A stretch of 64,000 nt of DNA. Source: Planococcus antarcticus DSM 14505 (GTDB lineage: Bacteria > Bacillota > Bacilli > Bacillales_A > Planococcaceae). How positions within the stretch are numbered: the first letter of the stretch is position 1; every line of letters begins with the position of its first letter. The position numbers and the translations under genes were made by a program. This document shows positions 56,198-64,000 of this stretch, in pieces. The notes beneath the pieces were generated by a model. That model was not told where the DNA came from. It was given only the letters and a program-made list of their open reading frames with translations, and made no database searches. The stretch spans positions 2,732,501 to 2,796,500 of the forward strand of contig NZ_CP016534.2 of the NCBI RefSeq assembly GCF_001687565.2. Direction: 5' to 3'.

Positions 56198-57322
56198 TCA
56201 TTCGGCTTTTACTATGAAATTTTCTTTTTGATAAACCACTCTCAATTCCTCATCCCGCAGAATCAACTGATTTTCCTCCACAGTATTGCCTTTGACGACA
56301 TGGCCTTCTCCTATATTGATATAAATACCCCGTTCGGAGCCTTCGCGGGGATTGGTGGCCAAATTATTAATAATGCTGATATTGTTGCTTGGCCCCATCA
56401 AATTATTCCCTCCATCGCCCGGGCGCACAGCAATATTGTATTCATTGTTATAGGTGAGATTTCCTTTGATGATATTGGAGTCTGCATCATTTTTAATGTC
56501 GATTCCATAATAGAAGCCGCTTACTGTATTTTGTTCAATCAAGCTATTTTTTTCACTTTCCACTGTAATTCCTTGCTGGTCGGTAAACCCCGTACGGTCT
56601 TCTTGTACAACACAGCCTTTAACCACATTATGCTTGCCTCCACCAAATAAAGAGAGATGGCCATCTCCTGAATTTCGAACGACACAGGATTCAATCAAGT
56701 TATAATCCGACGCGAAGTTAATAATACCAGAGCCATAGTTAAATTCACTTGTTACATTCCGAATAACGTTGTCATTGGCATGGTGAAGGTGAATTCCCTG
56801 TGAATAATTTTTTGTATAGACGTTTTCAATGGAACTTTTCTGACTGTCCTGAAGAAGAATGGCGATATTGGATACCAGCGACCCGCTTTCTGGCAGTTTG
56901 TCTCCCATTAAGAATCCACCTTGTAAATGGACATCGGCCGTATCGATGATCCAAAATACGCCATATTCGCCATCAGCCTCTGTTTGAAAAATCGCTTGAT
57001 CCATCGTAATTGTAATAGGTTTTGATATTTTCAAAGCAAAATAACTATCTCCATATCCTGTGCTTGCTTTCAGATCCGAATTTTTACTCAACTTGTATAC
57101 ACCTGCCGGAATATGTAAAGTTCCGCCGATCGGCGTTTCATCAATAGCTGCCTGAATCGCTTGTGTATCATCTGTCATCCCGTCACCTTCTGCTCCAAAT
57201 TGTGTTTTCGCGTCAATTTGCTCCTCAGCATAGAAGAAATTTTCTCCCATCAAAAAAACAACAGTTAAGCCGAAAATTCCAAATAGAATCAGAAGCCAGT
57301 GAGTTTTTTTATTGGCCGCCAT
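56198..57322 (-). CDS. Right-handed beta-helix (pectate-lyase-fold) surface protein, module copy A
   Basis: 374 residues. N-terminal membrane anchor or signal (about 8-28: LLILFGIFGLTVVFLMG), then FGAEGDGMTDDTQAIQAAID, the opening of pectate-lyase/phage-tailspike beta-helices, and repeated N-x-I/V rungs (NVIRNVTSEFNYGSG, NSLIEQNTVSGF, SNIIKGNLTYNNEYN). It faces outside the cell. Likely a polysaccharide-modifying or -binding enzyme such as a lyase or epimerase; catalytic residues are not obvious. Paralogue of the partial gene at 63436. Confidence 0.85.
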   Translation of the reverse strand: MAANKKTHWLLILFGIFGLTVVFLMGENFFYAEEQIDAKTQFGAEGDGMTDDTQAIQAAIDETPIGGTLHIPAGVYKLSKNSDLKASTGYGDSYFALKISKPITITMDQAIFQTEADGEYGVFWIIDTADVHLQGGFLMGDKLPESGSLVSNIAILLQDSQKSSIENVYTKNYSQGIHLHHANDNVIRNVTSEFNYGSGIINFASDYNLIESCVVRNSGDGHLSLFGGGKHNVVKGCVVQEDRTGFTDQQGITVESEKNSLIEQNTVSGFYYGIDIKNDADSNIIKGNLTYNNEYNIAVRPGDGGNNLMGPSNNISIINNLATNPREGSERGIYINIGEGHVVKGNTVEENQLILRDEELRVVYQKENFIVKAE

Positions 57323-57779
57323 TCATGTTCTCCCCTTTGAACAAACTGAAAATTAAAGAGGCCCTCTAGTTGTCTAAAAGCCTAATTAATTCTAGTATAA
57401 GGTAATATATCTAAAAACGCACACTTTTCAGATTACTTTTTTTTATAGTATTACCCAATAAGGTTGGTATCCTATCCTAGTACCTATAAAAAATCCAGCT
57501 ATATACGTTGAATTAAAGAAATATCCTATTGAAAATCGTTTTGGTCGCTTTGGACATGGCTCCTCGCCCGCGGCAAGCGGAGCTTTTTTGCGGTATATCG
57601 ATTATGAATATTCACTAGTTCAACTTATATAGATGGATATTAAAGAAGAAGTACCATCGCATTTTTGTGTTTAATTAGCTATACTTAAAAAGATAGCTTA
57701 AATTAGTTGAATATTTAGTAACATTAAATATTTAAGGCGATTATACAAGAAATAAGGGTTTGATTTGGAGGATTTTTTT
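57323..57779. other. 457-bp intergenic region
   Basis: It has a TATAAGG-like AT-rich promoter zone for the beta-helix gene near 57390-57420 and a GC-rich worn patch at 57541-57600. It also has TAGTTCAACTTATATA at 57613-57630, a string recurring at 32680 and in altered form at 59250. No gene seen. Confidence 0.45.
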
Positions 57780-58065
57780 TCGGCAAAAAGTATGGGCAGC
57801 TTTACGAAAAAATCGAAGACGGATACTGCGAAGTTTTTGAGTTCCCCATGATTCAAGATCGGTCTACCATCAATTCATCAAAAAAGAGATCCCCATCAAA
57901 CATGGTGATGACAGCGTCTAGTATGACCTGGTGACACCTAATGGCTACGGCGGACCTTTGACGACAAGAGTCGTTGAAGGAAAGCTGAAATGTGCCCTGC
58001 TTACCGGCAGAAAACCTGGAAAAAGGATCAAATTAATGGACTTAACCACCGAAAAAGAGGAGTGA
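57780..58065 (+). pseudogene. Relic of a FemAB-like acyltransferase gene (N-terminal part)
   Basis: GGAGG at 57767 is followed by KYGQLYEKIEDGYCEVFEF, nearly the same as the start of the intact gene 290 bp downstream. The match then continues in another frame as VYHQFIKKEIPIKHGDDSV, an in-frame TAG, and YDLVTPNGYGGPL. So there is a start loss, a frameshift and a stop, and everything after the first 75 or so residues is missing. It is a tandem duplicate in decay. Confidence 0.82.
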
Positions 58066-58070
58066 TTTTA

Positions 58071-59051
58071 TTGGAGGATCTGTATTTTAAAGAAAACTAC
58101 TGTCGCCTTTACGAAGAGATTGAAGGCGGTACTTGTGAAGTATTTGAGTTTGAAAACGATTTGGGATCCATACGTCACATGTTCATGAAGAGAGAGATTC
58201 CTGTTGAATACAAAGAAAACACATATTATGACCTTACTACTCCTTATGGCTATGGCGGCCCCCTCATCACACATCTAAGAGACGGCGGGCAGAAGGAAAA
58301 GCTAGTTGCTCATTTCTCCAAAGCATTTCGAGCTTACTGCGCGGAACATAATATCATCAGTGAATTTGTCCGGTTCCATCCAATCAAAGAAAATGCCAAG
58401 GATTTCACGTCCTGTTTTGACGTCCATTTCAGGCGACATACCACAGGAGTGACCTTGAAAGGATTTGAAGACCCGGTTCAGGAAGAATTCTCAAGCTCCA
58501 CTCGAAAAAAAATACGAAAAGCTCTAAGGGATGGGGTGACTTATCGGATAACGGTCAATCCTGATAATTTAGAACAGTTTAAAGAAATCTATTTAAAAAC
58601 AATGGAGCGGATTGGTGCAGATCCCATGTATTTTTTTAACGAAGCGTATTTTTCCAATTGCCTAAAATACTTCGGCGATCAGCTGGTTCTAGTGGAAGTC
58701 CTGCATGAATCTCGAGTCATTGGCACCGAGCTTCATTTCCATACCGGTCCAATCCTTCATACGCATCTATCTGGCAGCTTGGATGAATACAGCCACCTGA
58801 ATCCTGTTTATGTCATGACCTACGCAATTGCTCTTTGGGCGAAACAACAAGGGGTTGAATTGATCCACTCAGGAGGAGGACTCACTACCGCTTCCGATGA
58901 TTCACTGTATCTATTCAAAAAGAAATTTGGCAGGAACACGGAATTTGATTACTATACCGGATATAAAATATGGAACGAAGAAATCTATCAGCAATTGGCA
59001 GAACTCTCAAAAGCGCGTCCAGCTAAGGAGTTTTTCCCAGCATATCGTTAA
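58071..59051 (+). CDS. FemAB/GNAT-like peptidyl- or acyltransferase
   Basis: 326 residues from TTG 58071, 8 nt after GAGGAG; an ATG far upstream (57990) lies within the relic and is not credible. The C-terminal half has the double-GNAT (Acetyltransf_6) pattern: SSSTRKKIRKAL, FKEIYLKTMERIGA, ELHFHTGPILHTHLSGS, GVELIHSGGGLT and YLFKKKFG. Such proteins add amino acids or acyl groups to lipid-linked or surface sugars. It is the only complete plus-strand gene in this part of the cluster. It may acylate the amino sugar made by rfbA-rfbB-DegT. Confidence 0.82.
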   Translation: MEDLYFKENYCRLYEEIEGGTCEVFEFENDLGSIRHMFMKREIPVEYKENTYYDLTTPYGYGGPLITHLRDGGQKEKLVAHFSKAFRAYCAEHNIISEFVRFHPIKENAKDFTSCFDVHFRRHTTGVTLKGFEDPVQEEFSSSTRKKIRKALRDGVTYRITVNPDNLEQFKEIYLKTMERIGADPMYFFNEAYFSNCLKYFGDQLVLVEVLHESRVIGTELHFHTGPILHTHLSGSLDEYSHLNPVYVMTYAIALWAKQQGVELIHSGGGLTTASDDSLYLFKKKFGRNTEFDYYTGYKIWNEEIYQQLAELSKARPAKEFFPAYR

Positions 59052-59359
59052 AATGTCTGCTGAACTAATTATTTGTAATAGAAACGACTTGGCTATGGAT
59101 ACTTCCTAAACCAGACCCTCTTTCCTGCAGGATTGCGCTGAAATCTACTGGAGCAGCGCAGCGACATCCGATTCCGCAACAGCTTGAGACGAGAAAGCTC
59201 AACACTTCTTCAACAAACTGCATCGCGACGGCCTGTAACGATTTCTCTAGTTTAACTTATAAAAATATAGCTTTATAAATATGCAAACAGCAAGCAGGAA
59301 CATCTGCTTGCTGTTTATTTATGTTTATCATTAAACGAAAAATAGCCTATGAGCAAGAC
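59052..59359. other. 308-bp region downstream of FemAB-like gene
   Basis: GC-richer worn sequence at 59105-59235 ends in TCTAGTTTAACTTATA (59240-59256), related to the strings at 25750 and 57613. A terminator hairpin follows. No gene seen. Confidence 0.45.
59285..59316. terminator. Bidirectional terminator, FemAB-like gene / flippase B
   Basis: Perfect 13-bp stem AAACAGCAAGCAG/CTGCTTGCTGTTT with a 6-nt loop; T-rich on the plus side. Confidence 0.75.
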
Positions 59360-60829
59360 TTACCTTTCTCTCACCTTTTTGAGCAGTGACAAAATCAGCC
59401 CATAGACTGTTTTTAATTCGGCGATATTAGCAACGCGGCAAGCAGCGATATAGAACAGCATACCGATTGTGACTTGGAGTAGCAATTGGATGACAATTGT
59501 CGTGTCCACAAGCAAGCCAAGCATCCATACCACAGCCCCCATTAAAAAGGACAGCAAGTAAATCGGTAGCAGATCCCGAACTTTTTCCTTAGCTGGATAA
59601 GACACTTCCCTTTTGGAGAAATGGCTATTGACAAAGAATTCCAGATAGGTGTTCAAAATAGCGGCTGTGATTAATCCGATGACGCCCAGTTCCAACCAAA
59701 CAGCGAGGAACAACAAAATCGTCAAAGAAATTTTATTGATAATTTCTAATAGCAGGTATAGATCGGATCGGCCTTTTACTTGTAGAAGGCTCAGATCGAG
59801 AGCCAGTATGGGGTACAACATCCCTGCTATGGACAGTAATTGAAAATAAGGAATCATCTGTAGCCATTTTTCGCCAAACACCAGCATCACTAAGGGCTCA
59901 CCAACAGCTGCCATGCCCACCATCACCGGAAAAATGAGAAAAGCAGCCAGTTTTGTGATGCTTTTATAGGACTGCTTTAAGCGCTCGTGCTCGTCTTGAA
60001 TACTGCTGAGCACCGGATAAGTCACCCGCAGAATAGTGGCTGCTAAATTCTGTGAGATGATTTCGCTAAAACGAGAGGCATTTGTATAATAACCCAGCTG
60101 AGCTGCGGAATACTGCCTACCGATAATCAGAAAATAGACATTGGTATAGAAGGTATCAATTAAACCCGATACGAGAAGCTTCCAGCCAAAACCGAATAAT
60201 CGCTTGAACGACGCGATGCTGAACACCAATGAAGGAATCCACTTTTTCGATATAGCAAAAAGGAGAGACTGAATGGCGTTCATCGACAATTGCCGCAGCA
60301 CCAGACTCCAGACACCATACCCCGCTACTGCCAGAACAACAGCGATAACCCCCGATAAGATGCTGGAGCTTAAATTGATTTTTGCCTGTGCCTTAAAATT
60401 CACTTCTTTAGCGAACATCGCTTTTGGAATAATGGCAAATGCATTGATGACGATCCCGATAGACAGTAAACGCAACAGAGACACCAGCTGCGGTTCATCA
60501 AAAAAGCGGCTGATGCTCGGAGCAGCCGCATAGAGGATGACGTAAATGAGTACAGAAATTAACAAATTAAAGTAAAAGATGGTCGAGTAATCTGTCTGAC
60601 TGGCATTGCGTTCACGGATTAAGGCCTGTGTAAATCCGCTGTCGACCAGTGAATTGGACAGTGCGATAAATACCAGGATCATGCCGATCAACCCAAAATG
60701 TTCGGGCAGTAGCAGGCGTGCCAAAATGATTTGGATGAGGAACTGGATCCCTTGATTGCCGATCAAGTCGCCAAAGCTCCAAAGCAGACCGCCAATTGTC
60801 TTTTTTTTCAGTGATGGTTGTGGTTCCAT
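59360..60829 (-). CDS. Polysaccharide flippase (MOP superfamily), module copy B
   Basis: 489 residues, fourteen-helix type. KKKTIGGLLWSFGDLIGNQG, LVDSGFTQALIRERN and RLFGFGWKLLVSGLID repeat those of the copy at 53047 almost residue for residue. Downstream of the copy-B GT2, which ends 40 bp before it, so the two are one transcript. Exports a lipid-linked glycan. AGGAG 8 nt before ATG. Confidence 0.92.
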   Translation of the reverse strand: MEPQPSLKKKTIGGLLWSFGDLIGNQGIQFLIQIILARLLLPEHFGLIGMILVFIALSNSLVDSGFTQALIRERNASQTDYSTIFYFNLLISVLIYVILYAAAPSISRFFDEPQLVSLLRLLSIGIVINAFAIIPKAMFAKEVNFKAQAKINLSSSILSGVIAVVLAVAGYGVWSLVLRQLSMNAIQSLLFAISKKWIPSLVFSIASFKRLFGFGWKLLVSGLIDTFYTNVYFLIIGRQYSAAQLGYYTNASRFSEIISQNLAATILRVTYPVLSSIQDEHERLKQSYKSITKLAAFLIFPVMVGMAAVGEPLVMLVFGEKWLQMIPYFQLLSIAGMLYPILALDLSLLQVKGRSDLYLLLEIINKISLTILLFLAVWLELGVIGLITAAILNTYLEFFVNSHFSKREVSYPAKEKVRDLLPIYLLSFLMGAVVWMLGLLVDTTIVIQLLLQVTIGMLFYIAACRVANIAELKTVYGLILSLLKKVRER

Positions 60830-60868
60830 TTAACGGTCTCCTATCCCCCAGTCCTCTCAAGAGCTAAC

Positions 60869-61834
60869 TTACTGGATCAGTTTCCATTTTGCTTTTCGGA
60901 TGCTCTCTGTGACATTCGGAAAATATCGTTTCATCTCCAGCAATATGCGCTGCTTGGTGCCGAGCTCCAAATAGATTTGTCGGAATTCGCCGCGTTTTGC
61001 TTTTTTGAATTCCCCCTGCTCCAGTAAAAGTGAAAACTGGTAGCCGCGCTTTGCCTTTTCCAGTGCGTTATTATACTGGAAATCAGTGTGTTCATTGATT
61101 TCGTCGAACATTCTCTCCATATCGTGATAATGGTTGATTCGTTTCATGCTGGTGGCCAGCTCTCGCTCGGTCCAGGATCCTTTGACACCCACTCGGTAGG
61201 CAGCCATATTATCATCCAAATAATCCACTGTTCCATGAAGCGCAGCCAAAATGATCAATGGATAATCCCCTACCACCGCATTCAAATAAAAGGGAGCCAA
61301 GGTCTCAACTTTTGCTTTGGAGTAGACCATGGAATTTGTCGCAATCAAGTCTCCGCCGCCTTCTATTACGCGCTCAACTGAAAAAACGGCATTCTTCTTC
61401 TCAGGTCTTACAGTAGAAAGAACTTTTTTCTTGTCGGAAAGAACACGATCCGCTGCATGTACAGTCATGCTGCACATCGGATGTGCCTCCATATAGTCAA
61501 CCTGTTTTTGCAGTTTATAGGGGTCGGTCCAGTAATCGTCACCTTCGCAAACGGCAATGTACTTTCCAGTTGCCCGGTTGTGGTTAAACAACTCCACACG
61601 AACTCCTTTTGAATACTGATTTTCGGTTTGGTAAATTGGTTTGATTAATGAGGGATAGTTGCTTTCGTATTGTTTGATCACTCGAGGGCTATGATCGGTT
61701 GAGGCGTCGTCGTACATCAGGATTTCGAACTCAAAATCCGTTTTCTGCATTAAGAAACTATCAATTGCTTCAGCAAGGTAATCGCCGTGATTGTAGCTTG
61801 TGCAGACTATGCTGACCATCGGTGGTGTTGTCAT
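60869..61834 (-). CDS. GT2-family glycosyltransferase, module copy B
   Basis: 321 residues from ATG 61834 (GAGGAG 8 nt upstream). MVSIVCTSYNHGDYLAEAID, EILMYDDASTDHSPRVI, AVCEGDDYWTDPYKLQKQV and the region after it parallel the GT2 at 55087; the C-terminus differs more (last 60 residues), which may reflect a different acceptor. First gene of the copy-B pair. Confidence 0.9.
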   Translation of the reverse strand: MTTPPMVSIVCTSYNHGDYLAEAIDSFLMQKTDFEFEILMYDDASTDHSPRVIKQYESNYPSLIKPIYQTENQYSKGVRVELFNHNRATGKYIAVCEGDDYWTDPYKLQKQVDYMEAHPMCSMTVHAADRVLSDKKKVLSTVRPEKKNAVFSVERVIEGGGDLIATNSMVYSKAKVETLAPFYLNAVVGDYPLIILAALHGTVDYLDDNMAAYRVGVKGSWTERELATSMKRINHYHDMERMFDEINEHTDFQYNNALEKAKRGYQFSLLLEQGEFKKAKRGEFRQIYLELGTKQRILLEMKRYFPNVTESIRKAKWKLIQ

Positions 61835-62175
61835 GATTCTCACTCCTCTGTATTAGAAATAGGCATTGCCGATGCTAAAAGAGAATTGCAGCAGTCTAAA
61901 AAGAATAAAAACGGGAAGTAGTCGCTAAACCCATTACTTTGTACTCATATTCACCACCTTTTTAATATTTTATCATAAAACAATTCCATAATTATATTTA
62001 ATTCGTATTATTTAGAAAATAATAGTTAATTTACAAAAACTTAATAATAAATTATCGTTTCTACTAATTTCCTAATATAATAATAACAATTTTAGAAAGA
62101 TTCTAGCTAATGACAAGACGAGCTAGAAAAAAATCCCTTGAGCACACAAATTGCTCAAGGGATTTCATCTTTCTT
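61835..62175. other. 341-bp intergenic region upstream of GT2 copy B
   Basis: AT-rich, with a TATGATAAAATA sequence on the minus strand near 61975 that may be the -10 region, and the galE terminator at its end. No gene seen. Confidence 0.45.
62127..62165 (-). terminator. Terminator of galE
   Basis: Perfect 14-bp stem AAATCCCTTGAGCA/TGCTCAAGGGATTT with a 7-nt loop, T-run on the minus strand. Confidence 0.93.
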
Positions 62176-63141
62176 TTATTTTGAATGCCATGCCCACGCA
62201 CTGCCAATAATGGCCTGTAAATCATACACGGGCGTCCAGCCCAATGCATCCGTAATTTTATTGGAAGATGCGACCAAAGTAGCCGGATCTCCTGCGCGGC
62301 GAGGAGCATATTCGACGGTTGCTTGTTTGCCAGATACCTGTTGGCAAGTATCGATGATCTCATTCACCGAATAGCCTGCCCCGTTTCCAAGATTATAGGT
62401 TTTGTTGGCGATTTTTCCATTGGCCATACCTTCGTAAGACAGGATATGCGCTCGTGCCAGATCCGTGATATGGATGTAATCCCGTACGCAAGTTCCATCT
62501 GAGGTGTTATAGTCTGTCCCAAATACTGAAATCTTATCGCGCTGGCCCATAAGATGCTGCAAAACGATAGGGATTAAATGCGATTCGGGATCGTGGCTTT
62601 CGCCGATTTCTCCCGATTCATGTGCACCCGCTGCGTTGAAATAGCGAAGCACAATATATTGGAAATCATGAACGCACGCAATGTCAGCCAAAATCTGTTC
62701 GATCATCAATTTTGAACGGCCATAGGGATTGATTGGATTTGTCGATGTCTCTTCCGTGATCACGTCCGTATCCGGTATGCCGTAAGTGGCAGCTGTTGAT
62801 GAAAAGATAAAGCGCTTGACGCCGTGCTCAATCATTTTCTCTAGCAGCACCAAAGTTGCGCTGACATTATTGCGGTAATATTTCAGCGGATTTTCAACTG
62901 ATTCGCCCACCAAGCTATTGGCTGCGAAATGGAAGACCGCATCTATGCTGTGCGTAGTAAAAATTTCATCTAGAATTGCGCGGTCACCTAAGTCACCTTT
63001 CACAAAATCCGCCCGCTCATCAATTAAATGCTCGAAACCGGTCGTCAAATTGTCTAACACCACTACCTCGTATGTACTCACTAGCTCCTTAACTGTGTGA
63101 CTGCCGATATACCCCGCACCGCCGCAAACTAAAATTGCCAT
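62176..63141 (-). CDS. galE: UDP-glucose 4-epimerase
   Basis: 321 residues, SDR fold. ILVCGGAGYIGSHTVKEL is the NAD site, FSSTAATYG and NPYGRSKLMIEQIL hold the Ser/Thr, Tyr and Lys, and YNLGNGAGYSVNEII is typical. Makes UDP-galactose from the UDP-glucose supplied by galU. It sits inside the second module between the GT2 and the beta-helix gene, where the first module has nothing. AGAGGAGG before ATG. Confidence 0.95.
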   Translation of the reverse strand: MAILVCGGAGYIGSHTVKELVSTYEVVVLDNLTTGFEHLIDERADFVKGDLGDRAILDEIFTTHSIDAVFHFAANSLVGESVENPLKYYRNNVSATLVLLEKMIEHGVKRFIFSSTAATYGIPDTDVITEETSTNPINPYGRSKLMIEQILADIACVHDFQYIVLRYFNAAGAHESGEIGESHDPESHLIPIVLQHLMGQRDKISVFGTDYNTSDGTCVRDYIHITDLARAHILSYEGMANGKIANKTYNLGNGAGYSVNEIIDTCQQVSGKQATVEYAPRRAGDPATLVASSNKITDALGWTPVYDLQAIIGSAWAWHSK

Positions 63142-63257
63142 AAATTTTTTCCTCCTCTGCCCATAAAAGATGCTAATGGTATCGATTATACCATTAGCAG
63201 AAAATTTTCAAGAGGATTTATTTCAATAAAATAGACTGACCACACTTTATTTGATCA

Positions 63258-63376
63258 CGACCGCACCCCATATGACGTTAACCGCATCTGGATCTGTTAA
63301 GACCGCACCTCGCAGGGTAAAAACCGCACCTCAACAGGCGATTTCCACACCTCAATTCGTTAAGACCGCACCTCGT
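63258..63376. repeat. 21-bp tandem array, ACCGCACCTC core, six units (inverted relative to 12725)
   Basis: Cores at 63260, 63281, 63302, 63323, 63344 and 63365 in exact 21-bp steps: ACCGCACCCC, ACCGCATCTG, ACCGCACCTC, ACCGCACCTC, TCCACACCTC, ACCGCACCTC. The intact ones extend to AAGACCGCACCTC or AAAACCGCACCTC, the complement of the 12725 array core. Spacers are unrelated. It begins just past the terminator of the minus-strand beta-helix gene and lies before galE. Confidence 0.88.
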
Positions 63377-63387
63377 TCACAAAAAAC

Positions 63388-63433
63388 AAAAAAACGTTTC
63401 CACGGAGCCTTTGACGACCCCAGCAGGAAACGT
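63388..63433 (-). terminator. Terminator of beta-helix gene (copy B)
   Basis: ACGTTTCC/GGAAACGT 8-bp stem enclosing a 24-nt arm with partial GGGG/CTCC pairing, then seven T residues on the minus strand. It starts 2 nt past the stop codon. Confidence 0.82.
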
Positions 63434-63435
63434 GT

Positions 63436-64000
63436 CTATTCTTCTTCTTCCGGTACAAAATAGTTTTGGCTTTCGTAGACTTCCAAGTCCTTCTCAGGCA
63501 TGATGAGGTTGCCGATATTTAAGGTGTTGCCAATGACGACATGCCCATCCCCCGCCCCCACATAAATGCCGTAAGAGGATTTATCTCGCGGATCAACGAC
63601 CAAATTGTTTAGAATCTGGGTGTTGTAGCTGGGCAGTTCGAGGTTTTTGCCACCATCTCCTCCCCTTACAGCGATGTTGTATTCATTGTTGAAGGCAATA
63701 TTCGATTCGATGATATTTGACTCTGAAGCATTTTTAACATCGATGCCGTAATAAAATCCACTAACTGTATTATTTTCGATCAGGCTGCTGGTTTCACTTT
63801 CTACGGTAATTCCCTGCTGATCGTCATAACCTGGCCGGTCTTCCGTAACCATGCAATTGACCACATGATTATCTTCGCCACCTCCATACAAAGATACATG
63901 ACCGTCGCCAGAATTTCGCACTACACACGAATCAATGACATTATGGTTGGAATCAAAATTGATGATTCCCGATCCGTAATTAAATTCCGAAGTGACTTTC
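63436..64000 (-). CDS. Right-handed beta-helix surface protein, module copy B (5' end outside window)
   Basis: The frame stays open to the window end, giving 188 residues of the C-terminal part. VTSEFNYGSGIINF, RNSGDGHVSLYGGG, DQQGITVESETSSLIE, NNTVSGFYYGIDVKN and FNNEYNIAVRGGDGG follow the copy at 56198 nearly in register, with beta-helix N-x-I rungs. The C-terminus here is more acidic (VPEEEE). It presumably acts on or binds surface glycan, as for copy A. Ends directly before a terminator and a 21-bp array. Confidence 0.87.
   Translation of the reverse strand, partial: KVTSEFNYGSGIINFDSNHNVIDSCVVRNSGDGHVSLYGGGEDNHVVNCMVTEDRPGYDDQQGITVESETSSLIENNTVSGFYYGIDVKNASESNIIESNIAFNNEYNIAVRGGDGGKNLELPSYNTQILNNLVVDPRDKSSYGIYVGAGDGHVVIGNTLNIGNLIMPEKDLEVYESQNYFVPEEEE

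Noticed and set aside
57990..58070. Upstream ATG extension of the FemAB-like gene
   Set aside because: The 27 extra codons overlap the pseudogene relic in another frame; TTG 58071 has the proper GAGGAG spacing.
63251..63463. Plus-strand open frame with KTAP heptads
   Set aside because: Same reason: an effect of 21-bp spacing being a multiple of three. No start site, and it runs through a terminator into the antisense of the beta-helix gene.

Overview
The window reads as low-to-mid GC Bacillota chromosome, most likely a Planococcaceae member (Planococcus/Sporosarcina type). This is inferred from the glpP-glpF-glpK-glpD order, a nifS gene divergent from nadBCA, a class D sortase, CpsC/CpsD-type capsule kinase genes, strong AGGAGG-type ribosome binding sites with frequent TTG/GTG starts, and a perfect catabolite-response element. 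No rRNA, tRNA or CRISPR array was seen.

Region 1 (1-31 kb) is mostly housekeeping. It holds the tail of an LPATA-anchored surface protein and its class D sortase; a large teichoic-acid-type glycerophosphotransferase and a clipped acyltransferase; a zinc-ribbon, membrane-anchored HtrA-like protease; small membrane and secreted proteins; nifS and nadB-nadC-nadA for NAD synthesis around a probable NadR/NiaR operator; a YfhO relic plus GtrA; a threonine-aldolase-like enzyme; the complete glycerol regulon; an IS30 element beside a frameshifted flavin reductase; and a GtrB-like glycosyltransferase with a membrane glucosyltransferase.

Region 2 (31-55 kb, all minus strand) is an exopolysaccharide/capsule locus in three apparent operons, each behind a long AT-rich leader. 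One runs manC, manA, galU, ugd, the initiating sugar transferase, cpsC, cpsD. The second runs fcl, gmd, GT2, wzy, GT4, GT4. The third runs a flippase, a DegT aminotransferase, rfbA, rfbB, a 704-residue multidomain protein and a second flippase. Together they can supply GDP-mannose, GDP-fucose, UDP-glucose, UDP-glucuronate and a dTDP-amino-dideoxy sugar, assemble the unit on lipid, flip it and polymerise it.

Region 3 (53-64 kb) contains a duplicated accessory module: flippase, GT2 glycosyltransferase and right-handed beta-helix protein occur twice. Between the copies lie a FemAB-like acyltransferase gene, the wreck of a second FemAB copy, and galE comes within the second module.

The least explained signals are three intergenic arrays with about 21-bp pitch. 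Two, about 50 kb apart and inverted, share a GAGGTGCGGT core and start just past Rho-independent terminators. A third uses a different core (TACWTTCC). They are not coding and not CRISPR. The other strong candidate for new biology is the 704-residue protein, which appears to join nucleotidyltransferase-like, nucleoside-diphosphate-kinase-like and small-molecule-kinase-like domains.
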